Shown: positions 1-7,674, numbered from the stretch's first letter. The stretch: 64,000 bases of DNA from Streptococcus parasanguinis CC87K (GCF_000507765.1 NZ_KI669401.1:918597-982596), one strand, 5' to 3'. The notes: generated by a model not told the origin, from the sequence alone. Numbers and translations: made by a program.

Positions 1-21
1 ACCGATTTCTGTCCCACTCTC
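1..21 (-). repeat. Partial copy of repeat family B at the window edge
   Basis: The first 21 bases match the end of the family B copy at 36680-36854 (the ...CCGATTTCTGTCCCACTCTC side). The rest of the element would lie left of the window. The orientation is that of the 36.7 kb copy. Confidence 0.75.
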
Positions 22-29
22 TTTTCTTT

Positions 30-59
30 GTGTAAGCCCTATAAAGATTTGGCTTACAC
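30..59. other. Perfect 9-bp stem-loop in intergenic DNA
   Basis: GTGTAAGCC (30-38) and GGCTTACAC (51-59) are exact inverted arms around a 12-base loop. No T-run follows on either strand, so it is not an obvious terminator. Role unknown. Confidence 0.4.
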
Positions 60-175
60 CGGTACGTCTACATCTCAAAACATTGACAAAATAATTAACG
101 AATATCCTTTTTATTTTCTCTAAATCAGGTTTTTAGATGGAATATCAGATGATAACGAAAATAGTTTCGAAAATA

Positions 176-209
176 CAAAAAGACAAACGTCCAAATGCGA
201 CGTCTGTCT
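176..209 (-). terminator. Terminator of the MetE-like/cyclase operon
   Basis: On the minus strand AGACAGACGTC pairs with GGACGTTTGTCT and is followed by TTTTTG. It lies 19 bases past the cyclase stop codon. Confidence 0.8.
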
Positions 210-227
210 TCAAGCTTTTCTCTTTGT

Positions 228-959
228 TTATGGTAAGATGGCAATGGCACGGACAGGTGAACCAGTTGCCTTGTCCCAGTGAGGGAAAGCAATCGAAATC
301 AAAGCACCTACAGCTGGAACTTGGTCCAATTGGTTCAAGACTTCAACTTGGTAGATATTTTGTTCCAAGAGGTAGTATTCATTGACCAAGCCATGCTCTG
401 CTGCTGGAATACCTGCATCGGTATCAAAGGTTTCATGACCCACAGCCTTAACATGGCGTTCATGAATCAAGAATTCCAAGGCTTCACGGCTCCATCCTGG
501 ACTTTGTTGAACCCCATTTTCATCAAGATTGCGCATAGCATCTTGATCTGGCCAACGTTTTGACCAATCACTACGGAAGGCAACAAAAGCACCCTCAGCA
601 ATTTGTCCATGCTCTGCCTCAAAGTCTAAGATATCTTGTTTACTCAAGATAAAGTTTGGATTGGCAGCAACTTCTTTAGACCTGTCGATAACATAAAGTG
701 GCAAAAGGAGATCTTTGAGGTCAATCTCATCCAACCAACGACCCCCTTCTACAAAGTGAATCGGTGCATCAATATGCGTTCCGTATTGACCAACCACTGT
801 AAATTTTTGAACATGGAAACCATCTTTTAATGTGAAAAGGTCTTCTTGTTGCAAAGCAGGAAGGGCTGGGAAGTGTGGACTTTCCGCATTGATTTGGTGA
901 CTCAAGTCCACCCATTTTTTAGCTTGCAATTCTTTATAAATACTTAGTAAATCTGACAT
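228..959 (-). CDS. Cyclase family protein (kynurenine formamidase-like metal hydrolase)
   Basis: A 243-aa soluble protein of the cyclase/kynurenine formamidase fold. The metal-binding signature YGTHIDAPIHF is at residues 59-69, matching the family pattern HxGTHxDxPxHF in which His and Asp bind a divalent metal. A second conserved stretch, GHETFDTDAG, lies in the C-terminal half. Family members hydrolyse cyclic amides or N-formyl compounds; the substrate here cannot be read from sequence. The gene starts 12 bases after the MetE-like stop codon and shares its promoter and terminator, so the two are co-transcribed. This hints at a job in methionine or sulfur metabolism, but that is inference from position only. 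Confidence 0.85.
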   Translation of the reverse strand: MSDLLSIYKELQAKKWVDLSHQINAESPHFPALPALQQEDLFTLKDGFHVQKFTVVGQYGTHIDAPIHFVEGGRWLDEIDLKDLLLPLYVIDRSKEVAANPNFILSKQDILDFEAEHGQIAEGAFVAFRSDWSKRWPDQDAMRNLDENGVQQSPGWSREALEFLIHERHVKAVGHETFDTDAGIPAAEHGLVNEYYLLEQNIYQVEVLNQLDQVPAVGALISIAFPHWDKATGSPVRAIAILP

Positions 960-971
960 GTTTCTTCCTCC

Positions 972-2114
972 TTATTCGCCCCAAACTTCAGCGACAATTT
1001 CCTTAATTAAACCGATTTTTTTCCATTGGTCTTCTTCTGTCAAAATGTTTCCTTCTTCTGTCGAAGCAAAGCCACACTGAGTAGACAGGTAAAGATTTTC
1101 CAACGGTACATACTGACTCGCTTCTTTAATACGAGCAATCACTTCGTCCTTGTTCTCCAATTGACCACTCTTAGATGTCAAGAGGCCTAATACCACACCT
1201 TTACCAGGGGTTACTTCTGCAAGTGGTTCAAAACCACCAGCCCGATCAGTATCAAACTCTAGGAAGTAAGCATTGACCGCTTCTTCTCCAAGGAGTTCTT
1301 TGGCAATCGGCGCATAGCCACCTGATGAAGCCCAAGTAGAATGGAAGTTCCCACGACAAACGTGCGTATTGACGGTCAAACCAGCTGGAACATGTTGGTA
1401 GACATCGTTGTTAAAGGTCAAGAAGAGATCAGCGAGTTCTCGGCGAACCTCATCTTTTGACTTGCCTTGAGCTGCTCCCCAAGCCGTCAAGAAATTATCA
1501 TCTACCAAGACACCCCACGTACAATCATCTACTTGAAGAGTCCGAAGACCTGCATCATACAAATCTTGAATCACTTGAAGATAGGCTTGCTTGATGTCTT
1601 CACGAACAGCCGCAAAATCAGGATAGATGGTATTCAATTGTTCTACATGTTCTGCATCTCGGATCAATTCAAAATAGAATTGCGCAGGTGCTGGAATGGT
1701 ATATTTAGCCTCTACACCATCTACATCTGCTACAAGATCCCGCAAGAACTTGTAATGCTCTACAAATGGATGATTGGCTCCTGTGATTTTTCCAACTACA
1801 AGCGCTGAGTCAGCCTTGGTTGTTTCATCATGGAATTGATAGCCTTGGGCAGCTTGGACATGATCAATGCCACCAAAGCCCCAGAAGAAATCCAAATGCC
1901 AATAAGCTCGGCGGAATTCTCCATCTGTTACTGACTTTAGACCAGCAGCAATTTCCTTTTCAACTAAGTCACGAATAGCCTGATCTTCTACTTTTGTTAA
2001 GTCAGCCTGACTGATTTTTCCAGCTGCGAAATCTTCACGAGCTTGAACCAAAGCTGCTGGACGAAGAAATGAACCAACATGGTCTACGCGATAAGGTGCA
2101 TGTGTATGTGTCAA
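972..2114 (-). CDS. MetE C-terminal-like cobalamin-independent methyltransferase (YxjG/YxjH type)
   Basis: A 380-aa protein matching the catalytic half of cobalamin-independent methionine synthase. It lacks the N-terminal MetE domain, as in the short YxjG/YxjH proteins. The zinc ligands of the family are visible as H251-x-C253, E286 and C347. It probably transfers a methyl group to homocysteine or a related thiol from a donor other than the usual folate polyglutamate; the donor is unknown. The reading frame opens with TTG at 2114, seven bases after AAAGAGGG, and no ATG fits the conserved N-terminus (PYRVDHVGSFLRP). It is the first gene of a two-gene operon with the cyclase. Confidence 0.88.
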   Translation of the reverse strand: MTHTHAPYRVDHVGSFLRPAALVQAREDFAAGKISQADLTKVEDQAIRDLVEKEIAAGLKSVTDGEFRRAYWHLDFFWGFGGIDHVQAAQGYQFHDETTKADSALVVGKITGANHPFVEHYKFLRDLVADVDGVEAKYTIPAPAQFYFELIRDAEHVEQLNTIYPDFAAVREDIKQAYLQVIQDLYDAGLRTLQVDDCTWGVLVDDNFLTAWGAAQGKSKDEVRRELADLFLTFNNDVYQHVPAGLTVNTHVCRGNFHSTWASSGGYAPIAKELLGEEAVNAYFLEFDTDRAGGFEPLAEVTPGKGVVLGLLTSKSGQLENKDEVIARIKEASQYVPLENLYLSTQCGFASTEEGNILTEEDQWKKIGLIKEIVAEVWGE

Positions 2115-2142
2115 TATGATTCCCTCTTTCCTATAAGTTTTA

Positions 2143-2192
2143 CATTAATTCATTAATGCAACCATTATATCAGTCTAACACTTGATAAACAA
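2143..2192 (-). promoter_or_regulatory. Promoter of the MetE-like operon with a 16-bp dyad at the start site
   Basis: On the minus strand TTGTTT (2192-2187) and TATAAT (2169-2164) are spaced by 17 bases. Just downstream lies CATTAATTCATTAATG (2143-2158), an inverted repeat with 7-base arms, overlapping the expected transcription start. This placement suits a repressor operator. No SAM riboswitch or T-box is evident in the short leader. Confidence 0.6.
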
Positions 2193-2243
2193 GGGTTTGG
2201 GATAATCTAATATCTTTGATATCTATATAGCCTTAGACTATAA

Positions 2244-2274
2244 CAAAAAAAGAAGTCCTTGAAGGACCCTTTTC
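2244..2274 (-). terminator. Terminator after the YdbC-like gene
   Basis: On the minus strand GTCC-TTCAA-GGAC, extended by A-rich/T-rich flanks, is followed by TTCTTTTTTTG directly after the stop codon. Confidence 0.75.
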
Positions 2275-2487
2275 TTAATTTTTAAATGCATCGAGCATGA
2301 CTTGGAACTCTTCGTTTGTGAGTGTAATGCCTTTCCCCATTTTTGTATGGTCGGGACTCCAGGTCCGGATATCATACTTAGCAGGAGCACCATTAAAACT
2401 CACACGGTTCAATTCTTTGGTCCAACCCTTGTCGTTTTCTGACAAGACTAGCAAATGTTCTTCGATTTGGAATGAAAATTCTGCCAT
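2275..2487 (-). CDS. PC4/YdbC-family ssDNA-binding-like protein
   Basis: A 70-aa protein of the YdbC (PC4-like) family, small single-stranded nucleic-acid binders. It is built of a beta-rich N-terminal half (EFSFQIEEHLLVLSE, then WTKELNRVSFNG, YDIRTWSPD) and the C-terminal helix LTNEEFQVMLDAFK, the usual arrangement. The open frame extends upstream to 2574, but the start at 2487 is chosen because AAAGGAG lies eight bases before this ATG and the family begins here. It is monocistronic with its own terminator and is divergent from the neighbouring hypothetical gene. Its cellular role in streptococci is not established. Confidence 0.85.
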   Translation of the reverse strand: MAEFSFQIEEHLLVLSENDKGWTKELNRVSFNGAPAKYDIRTWSPDHTKMGKGITLTNEEFQVMLDAFKN

Positions 2488-2533
2488 TTCACGACTCCTT
2501 TCTTGCCTTCTCATCTCTATTATTCGTAAATCA

Positions 2534-2562
2534 TTTACAAAATCGTTGAAATTATCTATAAT
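2534..2562 (+). promoter_or_regulatory. Promoter of the 105-aa hypothetical gene
   Basis: TTTACA (2534-2539) and TATAAT (2557-2562) are spaced by 17 bases, about 30 bases upstream of the chosen ATG. Confidence 0.75.
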
Positions 2563-2592
2563 ATATTGTATCAAGTTATGGAGAATTTAGCT

Positions 2593-2910
2593 ATGAAAAA
2601 ATTTCTCGAGATCGTTAAAGACCGAGCAAATGAATTTTTCAATGGAAAAGTCAGTACTCCTGCCCCATTAGAAGATGAGAGAATTATTGAAATCATTCAA
2701 CAAGCATTGCGAAAAAAACAAGGGGTACATGTTATTTTTTCAAACAAGAGTTTTACAGGCGACATTGTCAAGTATGACCAAGAACGCCGACAACTGATCG
2801 TGAAAAATTTTAAAAAGAGTATGTCCACGATTATTCGGATTTCTGAGATCCAGAAAATCAGTTTGGTCCCCAATAATATTCGCATCGCTCAACAAAAAGG
2901 AGAGGTTTAA
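2593..2910 (+). CDS. Hypothetical protein, possibly YolD-like
   Basis: A 105-aa soluble basic protein with no signal peptide or membrane segment. The C-terminal two thirds alternate short strands (VHVIFSNKSFTGDIVKYD, RQLIVKNFKK, STIIRISEIQKISLV), recalling YolD-like or small beta-barrel proteins; this likeness is weak and no function is claimed. The ATG at 2593 is preferred because GGAG ends nine bases upstream; in-frame ATGs at 2566 and 2578 lie too near or before the likely transcript start. It is a single gene between its own promoter and a strong bidirectional terminator. Confidence 0.65.
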   Translation: MKKFLEIVKDRANEFFNGKVSTPAPLEDERIIEIIQQALRKKQGVHVIFSNKSFTGDIVKYDQERRQLIVKNFKKSMSTIIRISEIQKISLVPNNIRIAQQKGEV

Positions 2911-2925
2911 CCCTCTCTTTTTTTG
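2900..2925. terminator. Bidirectional terminator
   Basis: GAGAGG (2900-2905) pairs with CCTCTC (2912-2917). Eight T residues follow on plus, and TTTTTG follows on minus. It separates two convergent genes. Confidence 0.85.
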
Positions 2926-4212
2926 TTACACTCGAACGGTTTTACTTGCCCCATCTTTTGAGTAGAGATTGATTAAACCTTCCTGGCAAGAACGAATCAT
3001 ATCTCCTGGCTTGACTTCTTGTGGGACAGTGATCGTGAGAAGTTCCATCGGATTTGGTGCGCGATCAATCTTCACTCCATCCTTATCATGCAAGTCTTGG
3101 ATCTGGCATTCAAAATGTCGGAAGCCCGGTCCGTAGAATTCCACTTGGTCCCCTTCATTGATCACATTTCGTTGACGAATCGTCGCGGTCATGGTAGATG
3201 GATCAAAGTCTACTACTTCTCCTACAAATTTGTATTGAGGAATCTTCCGACGTGCCCCAAACAATTGTTCATTTTCAGTCGGTGTTTGGTAGTAGAATCC
3301 AGTTGCCAATTCACGTTGAGCGACTTTCCACAATTCATTGATCAAATCATCCTTGATGGCATAAAAGGCTTCTGGACTTTCCATATAAGCATCGCAAGCA
3401 GCCTTGTAACAGTTAGCCACTGTTGATACGTAATGGACAGATTTCATTCGGCCTTCAATCTTCAAGCTATCCACCCCATTGTCAATCATGTCTGGAATAT
3501 TCTCGATCATACACATGTCAACGGCTGACATAGAGTATTCTTCTGGGACTTGTCCTTTGATACTCTTACGTTCTTGGCCGAATGGCATGTCGTACAGGTC
3601 GTATTTCCAACGGCAAGATTGAGAACAGCCACCACGGTTAGCATCCCGGTCAGACATGTGGTTAGAAAGGGTACAACGTCCGGAATAGGAAATACACATC
3701 GCTCCATGAACGAAGGCTTCGATTTCAAGATCGGTACGCTTACGAATCTCTGCCAACTCTTCCATGGATACCTCGCGGGCCAAGACGACACGGGTCAAGC
3801 CATATTCTTTCCAAAAATGGAAAGTCTCCACATTGGTTGCAGAAGCTTGCGTAGACAAGTGAATATTGAGTCCAGGTGCATAAGTTGCACAGATTTCAAT
3901 CAAGGCAGGATCTGAGACGATCACGGCGTCAAGGCCCATATCCCGCAATTCACGGAACCATTCTCCAGCCCCTTGTTCATTTCCTTCATGAGTTACCATG
4001 TTAGAAGCGACGTGCACATCTACGCCATGTGCATGAGCATATTCAATTCCTTCACGAAGCTCATCCATGGTGAAGTTTCCGGCACGACTCCGCAAACCAT
4101 AGGCTTGTCCACCAACGAACACAGCGTCTGCCCCATAATTAACGGCAACTTTTAGTTTTTCTAATGTTCCAGCAGGTACCAAAACCTCTGGACGTTTTTT
4201 TGTATTTGTCAT
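2926..4212 (-). CDS. U32 peptidase-family tRNA hydroxylation protein, Fe-S bearing subunit (TrhP/YrrO-like)
   Basis: A 428-aa U32-family protein. Members once called collagenase-like are now known (E. coli TrhP, B. subtilis YrrN/YrrO) to make 5-hydroxyuridine at position 34 of tRNA, using prephenate as a precursor source. Four cysteines at 173, 180, 196 and 200, in the block C-x6-C-x15-C-x3-C with SGRC and GGCSQSCRWKY, fit the family's iron-sulfur site. The barrel starts with VLVPAGTLEKL, and the C-terminal accessory domain (from about 330) carries GDQVEFYGPGF. It lies 96 bases downstream of the second U32 gene, transcribed in the same direction, so the pair probably acts together. Confidence 0.88.
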   Translation of the reverse strand: MTNTKKRPEVLVPAGTLEKLKVAVNYGADAVFVGGQAYGLRSRAGNFTMDELREGIEYAHAHGVDVHVASNMVTHEGNEQGAGEWFRELRDMGLDAVIVSDPALIEICATYAPGLNIHLSTQASATNVETFHFWKEYGLTRVVLAREVSMEELAEIRKRTDLEIEAFVHGAMCISYSGRCTLSNHMSDRDANRGGCSQSCRWKYDLYDMPFGQERKSIKGQVPEEYSMSAVDMCMIENIPDMIDNGVDSLKIEGRMKSVHYVSTVANCYKAACDAYMESPEAFYAIKDDLINELWKVAQRELATGFYYQTPTENEQLFGARRKIPQYKFVGEVVDFDPSTMTATIRQRNVINEGDQVEFYGPGFRHFECQIQDLHDKDGVKIDRAPNPMELLTITVPQEVKPGDMIRSCQEGLINLYSKDGASKTVRV

Positions 4213-4247
4213 GTTTTCTCCAATTTACAAGATTGTCGATATGATGA

Positions 4248-4294
4248 ATAGCCTCTTCGTTCCCTGAAAAAGGAAAACTCACAAACGAAGAAGC
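4248..4294. other. Imperfect stem-loop between the two U32 genes
   Basis: GCCTCTTCGTT and AACGAAGAAGC are near-perfect inverted arms, with an inner TTCC/GGAA pair. No T-run follows on the minus strand, so it is more likely an RNA-processing or stability hairpin, or a weak attenuator, than a full terminator. Confidence 0.4.
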
Positions 4295-4308
4295 CCTAGT
4301 ATTATTTG

Positions 4309-5238
4309 TTATTTTACACGATCTGGTTCATAATCGTAGAAACCAGTATCCAAACCACGATTAGCTGGATGCAATTTGCGGATTTCTTCATCAAACAGAT
4401 AGGCTTGATCCTGTGTAAATGTTCCTTTTTGAATCAAATCACGGGCCTTGACAAAGTACTCTGTAATCTTGACAAAGTTTTCACCCGGACAGTAGACACC
4501 ATCGAGTTTCCAATGATCAAAGCCATGTTCTACCAACTCAGACAATTTGGTCATCATATTCAAGTCATTATTTGAGAAGATATGGGTTCCATGTTTGTCT
4601 TCGTAGACCGAATAGTGAGAATTTGGATCTCCTGGTTCTGCTAAGAACAGATCGCGATCTTTGGTCACAGAGTCCTCTGTCTTGATGAAGTTGTAATAGT
4701 TCTGAAGAAGAGGTCGTTTTGAATGGTGAATAATGCTAGCACCGTAAACCAATACTTCTGCTGGAATCTGAAGATTCTCAGCCATTACGAATAATTCGGC
4801 AGATGGAATCTCACGAGCCAAAACAGCCTCAGAAGCTCCTGCTTGTTTTCCCCAGAAATTGATCTGGCGGCTAGAAGTGACCATGGTTGATGCATCGTAA
4901 ATCGTTTTGAATGGATAGCCATCTCGTTTCAAGACATAAAAAACGCCCGCATCTCCGACAGTAATATAATCAGCCTGAATTTCCTTTAGAAAATCTAAGA
5001 AAGGCTTGATTGAATCCATCATCGATTGGTGCATGAGTGCATTTACAGCCACTGTCAATTCTTTGCCAGCAGCATGGACCAGTTGGGCAATTCGATTTAT
5101 TTCGTCATAGCTTAAAGTTTGAGGCAATCGTAATCCGTAGTCTTTTTCACCGACATAGATTCGGTCAACCCCTGCATCAATCAGGGCTTGCGCTTGCTCA
5201 ACACTCTCTGCTGTTGCTGTAATAATAATATTTTTCAT
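4309..5238 (-). CDS. U32 peptidase-family protein, cysteine-poor partner (YrrN-like)
   Basis: A 309-aa U32-family protein paired with the 428-aa gene downstream, as YrrN is with YrrO in Bacillus. It has the barrel start (ITATAESVEQAQALIDAGVDRIYVG) and the conserved VYGASIIHHSKRPLLQNY block, but lacks the four cysteines of the larger partner. It therefore probably cannot hold the Fe-S cluster itself. The proposed role is tRNA U34 hydroxylation in a complex or in parallel with its neighbour, by family knowledge. The ATG at 5238 sits only six bases after a TATAAT box, so the messenger may be leaderless. Confidence 0.85.
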   Translation of the reverse strand: MKNIIITATAESVEQAQALIDAGVDRIYVGEKDYGLRLPQTLSYDEINRIAQLVHAAGKELTVAVNALMHQSMMDSIKPFLDFLKEIQADYITVGDAGVFYVLKRDGYPFKTIYDASTMVTSSRQINFWGKQAGASEAVLAREIPSAELFVMAENLQIPAEVLVYGASIIHHSKRPLLQNYYNFIKTEDSVTKDRDLFLAEPGDPNSHYSVYEDKHGTHIFSNNDLNMMTKLSELVEHGFDHWKLDGVYCPGENFVKITEYFVKARDLIQKGTFTQDQAYLFDEEIRKLHPANRGLDTGFYDYEPDRVK

Positions 5239-5244
5239 AGAACC

Positions 5245-5253
5245 ATTATAACA
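5245..5253 (-). promoter_or_regulatory. Extended -10 box directly before the YrrN-like ATG
   Basis: The minus strand reads TGTTATAAT and then six bases to the ATG. A transcript starting 6-8 bases after the -10 box would begin at or inside the start codon. No good -35 is visible. Confidence 0.6.
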
Positions 5254-5287
5254 AAAATTCCGATATTCTAGAAAAATTTATTCATTT

Positions 5288-5341
5288 TGTAAAATTTGTA
5301 ACATTTTTGTAACATTTATATACCTGAATTCATGATAGAAT
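5288..5341 (+). promoter_or_regulatory. Candidate VicR/WalR box and promoter of the DUF3270 gene
   Basis: TGTAAC (5297-5302), five bases, then TGTAAC (5308-5313) fits the known VicR/WalR consensus TGTWAH-N5-TGTWAH. A further TGTAAA half-site is at 5288. The extended -10 box TGATAGAAT ends at 5341, so the repeat occupies the -35 region, a position suited to activation. Confidence 0.6.
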
Positions 5342-5367
5342 AATAGAGTACTGTTAGGAGAGAGAAA

Positions 5368-5661
5368 ATGCCCGTAAGAAATTTAAGACACTATGAAGAA
5401 GAATTCGATTATATCGAATTAACCAAACAAACCCAAGAAACCCCTATTCAGGACTATGCTCCTGAAGTTGAACCCGCACCTCAATTAAGTGAATTGCTAT
5501 ATTTTTTAAATATCGCTATTTTCTGTGTGTTGACGGTTGTATTTAGTTTTATCTTTTTAGCAACAAAAATGAATACCTTCTTTGCGTTTGCTTTAGCGAT
5601 TGGTTCTAGCTTTGCTAGTATTCAAGGGTTCCGAATTTACTACAATAAACGAAAAAAATAA
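5368..5661 (+). CDS. DUF3270 family membrane protein
   Basis: A 97-aa protein of a family found in streptococci. The first 45 residues are acidic and soluble. Two hydrophobic segments follow (about 48-68 and 71-88), ending in a basic YYNKRKK tail, so both ends are expected inside the cell. GGAGAG sits seven bases before the ATG. The gene stands alone with its own promoter and terminator. No function is known for the family; the VicR-type repeat in its promoter suggests, as an inference, a link to cell-wall homeostasis controlled by the vicRKX genes at 24.6-27.5 kb of this same window. Confidence 0.8.
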   Translation: MPVRNLRHYEEEFDYIELTKQTQETPIQDYAPEVEPAPQLSELLYFLNIAIFCVLTVVFSFIFLATKMNTFFAFALAIGSSFASIQGFRIYYNKRKK

Positions 5662-5662
5662 A

Positions 5663-5684
5663 AATCAGGTTCGCCTGATTTTTT
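5663..5684 (+). terminator. Terminator of the DUF3270 gene
   Basis: AATCAGG-TTCG-CCTGATT followed by TTTTT, immediately after the stop codon. Confidence 0.85.
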
Positions 5685-5843
5685 TATTTACTCGAATTTT
5701 ATTAATTCCTAAGTTGTCAAATTAAGTTAGACTTTTCATGTAACTCAGAAAAACTTGGTATGTTGTTTGATAATTCAAAGACTTTCTAGGAATTCTATAA
5801 GAATAAATACTTTTTATGAGTTAAAGTTATTCAATGATCTTTT

Positions 5844-5981
5844 GAAACTTTCCGCCGTGAGAAAAGTGCCTGAAACAATTATGTTTCAGGCACTCGGGAG
5901 TTTTGAAACTTTAGGTTCAAAACTAAGTCATGGAACTTCTTTGAAGTTCGCTGACGTCCGTACTCACTTAAGGAAAGTTTC
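5844..5981 (+). repeat. Repeat family A, complete copy 1
   Basis: A 138-bp non-coding element. The ends are inverted: GAAACTTTCC-gcc-GTGAG against CTCAC-ttaa-GGAAAGTTTC. Inside are three further inverted repeats in a row: GTGCCTGAAAC/GTTTCAGGCAC, GTTTTGAA/TTCAAAAC, and GGAACTTC/GAAGTTC. Together they predict a four-way, cloverleaf-like fold. A copy of equal length is at 44618-44755. The rest of the 5662-6031 gap holds the DUF3270 terminator, about 150 bases of AT-rich sequence with nothing recognised, and a plus-strand terminator. Confidence 0.8.
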
Positions 5982-6006
5982 TAAGATGATTTTGTCTTCA
6001 ATCTGA

Positions 6007-6033
6007 AATGAGGCTCTGTGAGCCTCATTTTTT
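6007..6033 (+). terminator. Plus-strand terminator after repeat A copy 1
   Basis: AATGAGGCTC-TGT-GAGCCTCATT then TTTT on the plus strand. It overlaps the end of the convergent YtxH gene and serves that strand poorly (short T-run on minus). Confidence 0.7.
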
Positions 6034-6490
6034 ATACTTCTTTTGTTTCTTCTTCAGCTGCTTCTTCAGAATCTTTTTCATCCAACTCTAACACGATGTC
6101 TTCAGATTCTGTTTGTTTGCGAATGGATTGAACCAAGTCATTGCCACTTAGATTTTCTTTTTGAAGTTTATCCTTAAATGAGTGATAGACTTCTTGAGAT
6201 TTTTCAACCACATCTTGCGTCTTTTCTTTGACAGATTCCAAAACAGTTCCTGTCGTAATTTCTCCAGAACCAACTTTTTCTTTGGTTTGTTGGATCACTT
6301 CGGCTGCTTGTTTTGAAACATCCTTAGCAGTTTGTTTCACCGATTCATGTACTTCTTGAGGATCTTCTTGATAATCTTTTACGAAGCGCACCACCTTTTT
6401 AGTGACTTTCTTTCCTTGCTCTGTTGATAAATAGTAGGCTGCTGAAGCACCTGAAATCACACCAATTAATAAACTAGATAAACGTCCCAT
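6032..6490 (-). CDS. YtxH domain-containing protein
   Basis: A 152-aa protein with the YtxH signature at its N-terminus: a short hydrophobic stretch rich in small residues (LLIGVISGASAAYYLST) followed by EQGKKVTKKV. The rest is a highly charged, probably helical region ending in an acidic tail (EEAAEEETKEV). Family members are small membrane-anchored proteins linked with general stress in Bacillus; the biochemical role is unknown. It is last in the operon hprK-lgt-DUF948-YtxH, 14 bases after the DUF948 gene. Confidence 0.85.
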   Translation of the reverse strand: MGRLSSLLIGVISGASAAYYLSTEQGKKVTKKVVRFVKDYQEDPQEVHESVKQTAKDVSKQAAEVIQQTKEKVGSGEITTGTVLESVKEKTQDVVEKSQEVYHSFKDKLQKENLSGNDLVQSIRKQTESEDIVLELDEKDSEEAAEEETKEV

Positions 6491-6504
6491 ATTCTTCCTC
6501 GATT

Positions 6505-6888
6505 CTATTTAAATAATTTTGAAGCCATCTTAATCGCTTTTAATCCGATAGAGGCTTTCACTGTTTTTCCACCAGCTGATACAGCTTTGACACTCAATTG
6601 ACGGGCTTGATCATTCAAATCTGAAACAGACTCTGAAAGATCCGCCACGGCTGTAAAGAGTGGGTCAATCGTTGCAACTTTTTGATTCAAATCATCCGTT
6701 AAAACATTGACTTTTGCCAATAGATCATTGGTCTGATGCAAGGTGACATTGACATCTGATGTCAAAACTTGGATGGTTTTTTGCGTCTCATCTACAACTT
6801 TTCCAATCTTTGAGAGGAAAAAAATCATATAAATGACAAGTGCTACTAAGGCAAGGCCTAAGAGACCGTAGGCAATTTCAATAAACAT
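6505..6888 (-). CDS. DUF948 domain-containing membrane protein
   Basis: A 127-aa protein with one N-terminal membrane helix (about residues 5-27) and a heptad-like helical region (VDETQKTIQVLTSDVNVTLHQTNDLLAKV onward in shorter repeats) typical of DUF948. It often sits beside YtxH proteins, as here, and the two are thought to be a stress-associated envelope pair; no activity is established. It follows lgt by three bases, so translation may be coupled. Confidence 0.85.
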   Translation of the reverse strand: MFIEIAYGLLGLALVALVIYMIFFLSKIGKVVDETQKTIQVLTSDVNVTLHQTNDLLAKVNVLTDDLNQKVATIDPLFTAVADLSESVSDLNDQARQLSVKAVSAGGKTVKASIGLKAIKMASKLFK

Positions 6889-6891
6889 ATA

Positions 6892-7674
6892 TTACTCCTT
6901 TGCTTCTACATAATAAGGGGCTTTTTTGCGACGTTGATAGATGATGATGGCGAGTCCAACTAGAATCAGGATCATCGACAACCACTGGGAAACACGTAAG
7001 CCCGCAAACATCAGGCTATCTGTCCGCATTCCTTCGATGATCATCCGACCAAAACCATACCAGATAAGGTAAAAGGCTGTGATCTCACCTTGTCGCAAAA
7101 ATTGGGGCTTCCTACGAAGAATCAAGATCAAGATAAATCCTAGCAGATTCCAACTGGATTCATATAAGAAGGTTGGTTGACGATAACTGCCGTCTATATA
7201 CATTTGATCTCGAATAAAAGAGGGTAGGTAGTTGAGACTTTTGACAGCAGCTCCATAAGCTTCCTGGTTAAAGAAGTTTCCCCAGCGTCCAATACTCTGT
7301 GCAATCATGACGCTTGGGGCCGCAATATCTAAGAAATCAATTGGCTCAATCAAGCGTCTACGAGAGAATAGATAGAGGACAAGGGCACCTGTCAAGAGGC
7401 CACCATAAATCGCGATTCCTCCGTTCCAGATGGCGAAAATCTCACCAAGATGCTGGCTATAATAGCCCCATTCAAAAATAACGTAATAGAGTCGGGCACC
7501 CACAATCGCAAGCGGAAAAGCGATCAAAATGAAATCAATGATATCATCTGGATCAATTTTCTTACGGGGCGCTTCTTTCATGGAAAGATAAACGGCTAGA
7601 ATTAAGCCAGAGACAATACAAATCGCATACCAACGAATACTGATCGGACCTAATTGAAGGGCTACTGGATTCAT
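6892..7674 (-). CDS. lgt: Prolipoprotein diacylglyceryl transferase
   Basis: A 260-aa polytopic membrane enzyme that moves diacylglycerol from phosphatidylglycerol to the lipobox cysteine of preprolipoproteins, the first step of lipoprotein maturation. The Lgt signature [15 protein letters not shown] is near the middle, and the conserved GGIAIYGGL region precedes it. About seven hydrophobic segments can be counted. Its ATG overlaps the hprK stop codon as ATGA, so the two are translationally coupled, an arrangement common in Firmicutes. A likely client in this window is the lipoprotein at 23.9 kb. Confidence 0.95.
   Translation of the reverse strand: MNPVALQLGPISIRWYAICIVSGLILAVYLSMKEAPRKKIDPDDIIDFILIAFPLAIVGARLYYVIFEWGYYSQHLGEIFAIWNGGIAIYGGLLTGALVLYLFSRRRLIEPIDFLDIAAPSVMIAQSIGRWGNFFNQEAYGAAVKSLNYLPSFIRDQMYIDGSYRQPTFLYESSWNLLGFILILILRRKPQFLRQGEITAFYLIWYGFGRMIIEGMRTDSLMFAGLRVSQWLSMILILVGLAIIIYQRRKKAPYYVEAKE

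Noticed and set aside
137..385. 82-aa plus-strand ORF at the left edge
   Set aside because: It overlaps the terminator and the antisense of the cyclase gene and has no Shine-Dalgarno sequence.
2115..2260. SAM riboswitch or T-box before the MetE-like gene
   Set aside because: The leader from the predicted promoter is only about 45 bases and lacks the conserved cores.
4248..4294. Terminator between the two U32 genes
   Set aside because: The stem has no T-run on the minus strand, so I list it only as a hairpin; the genes are probably co-transcribed.
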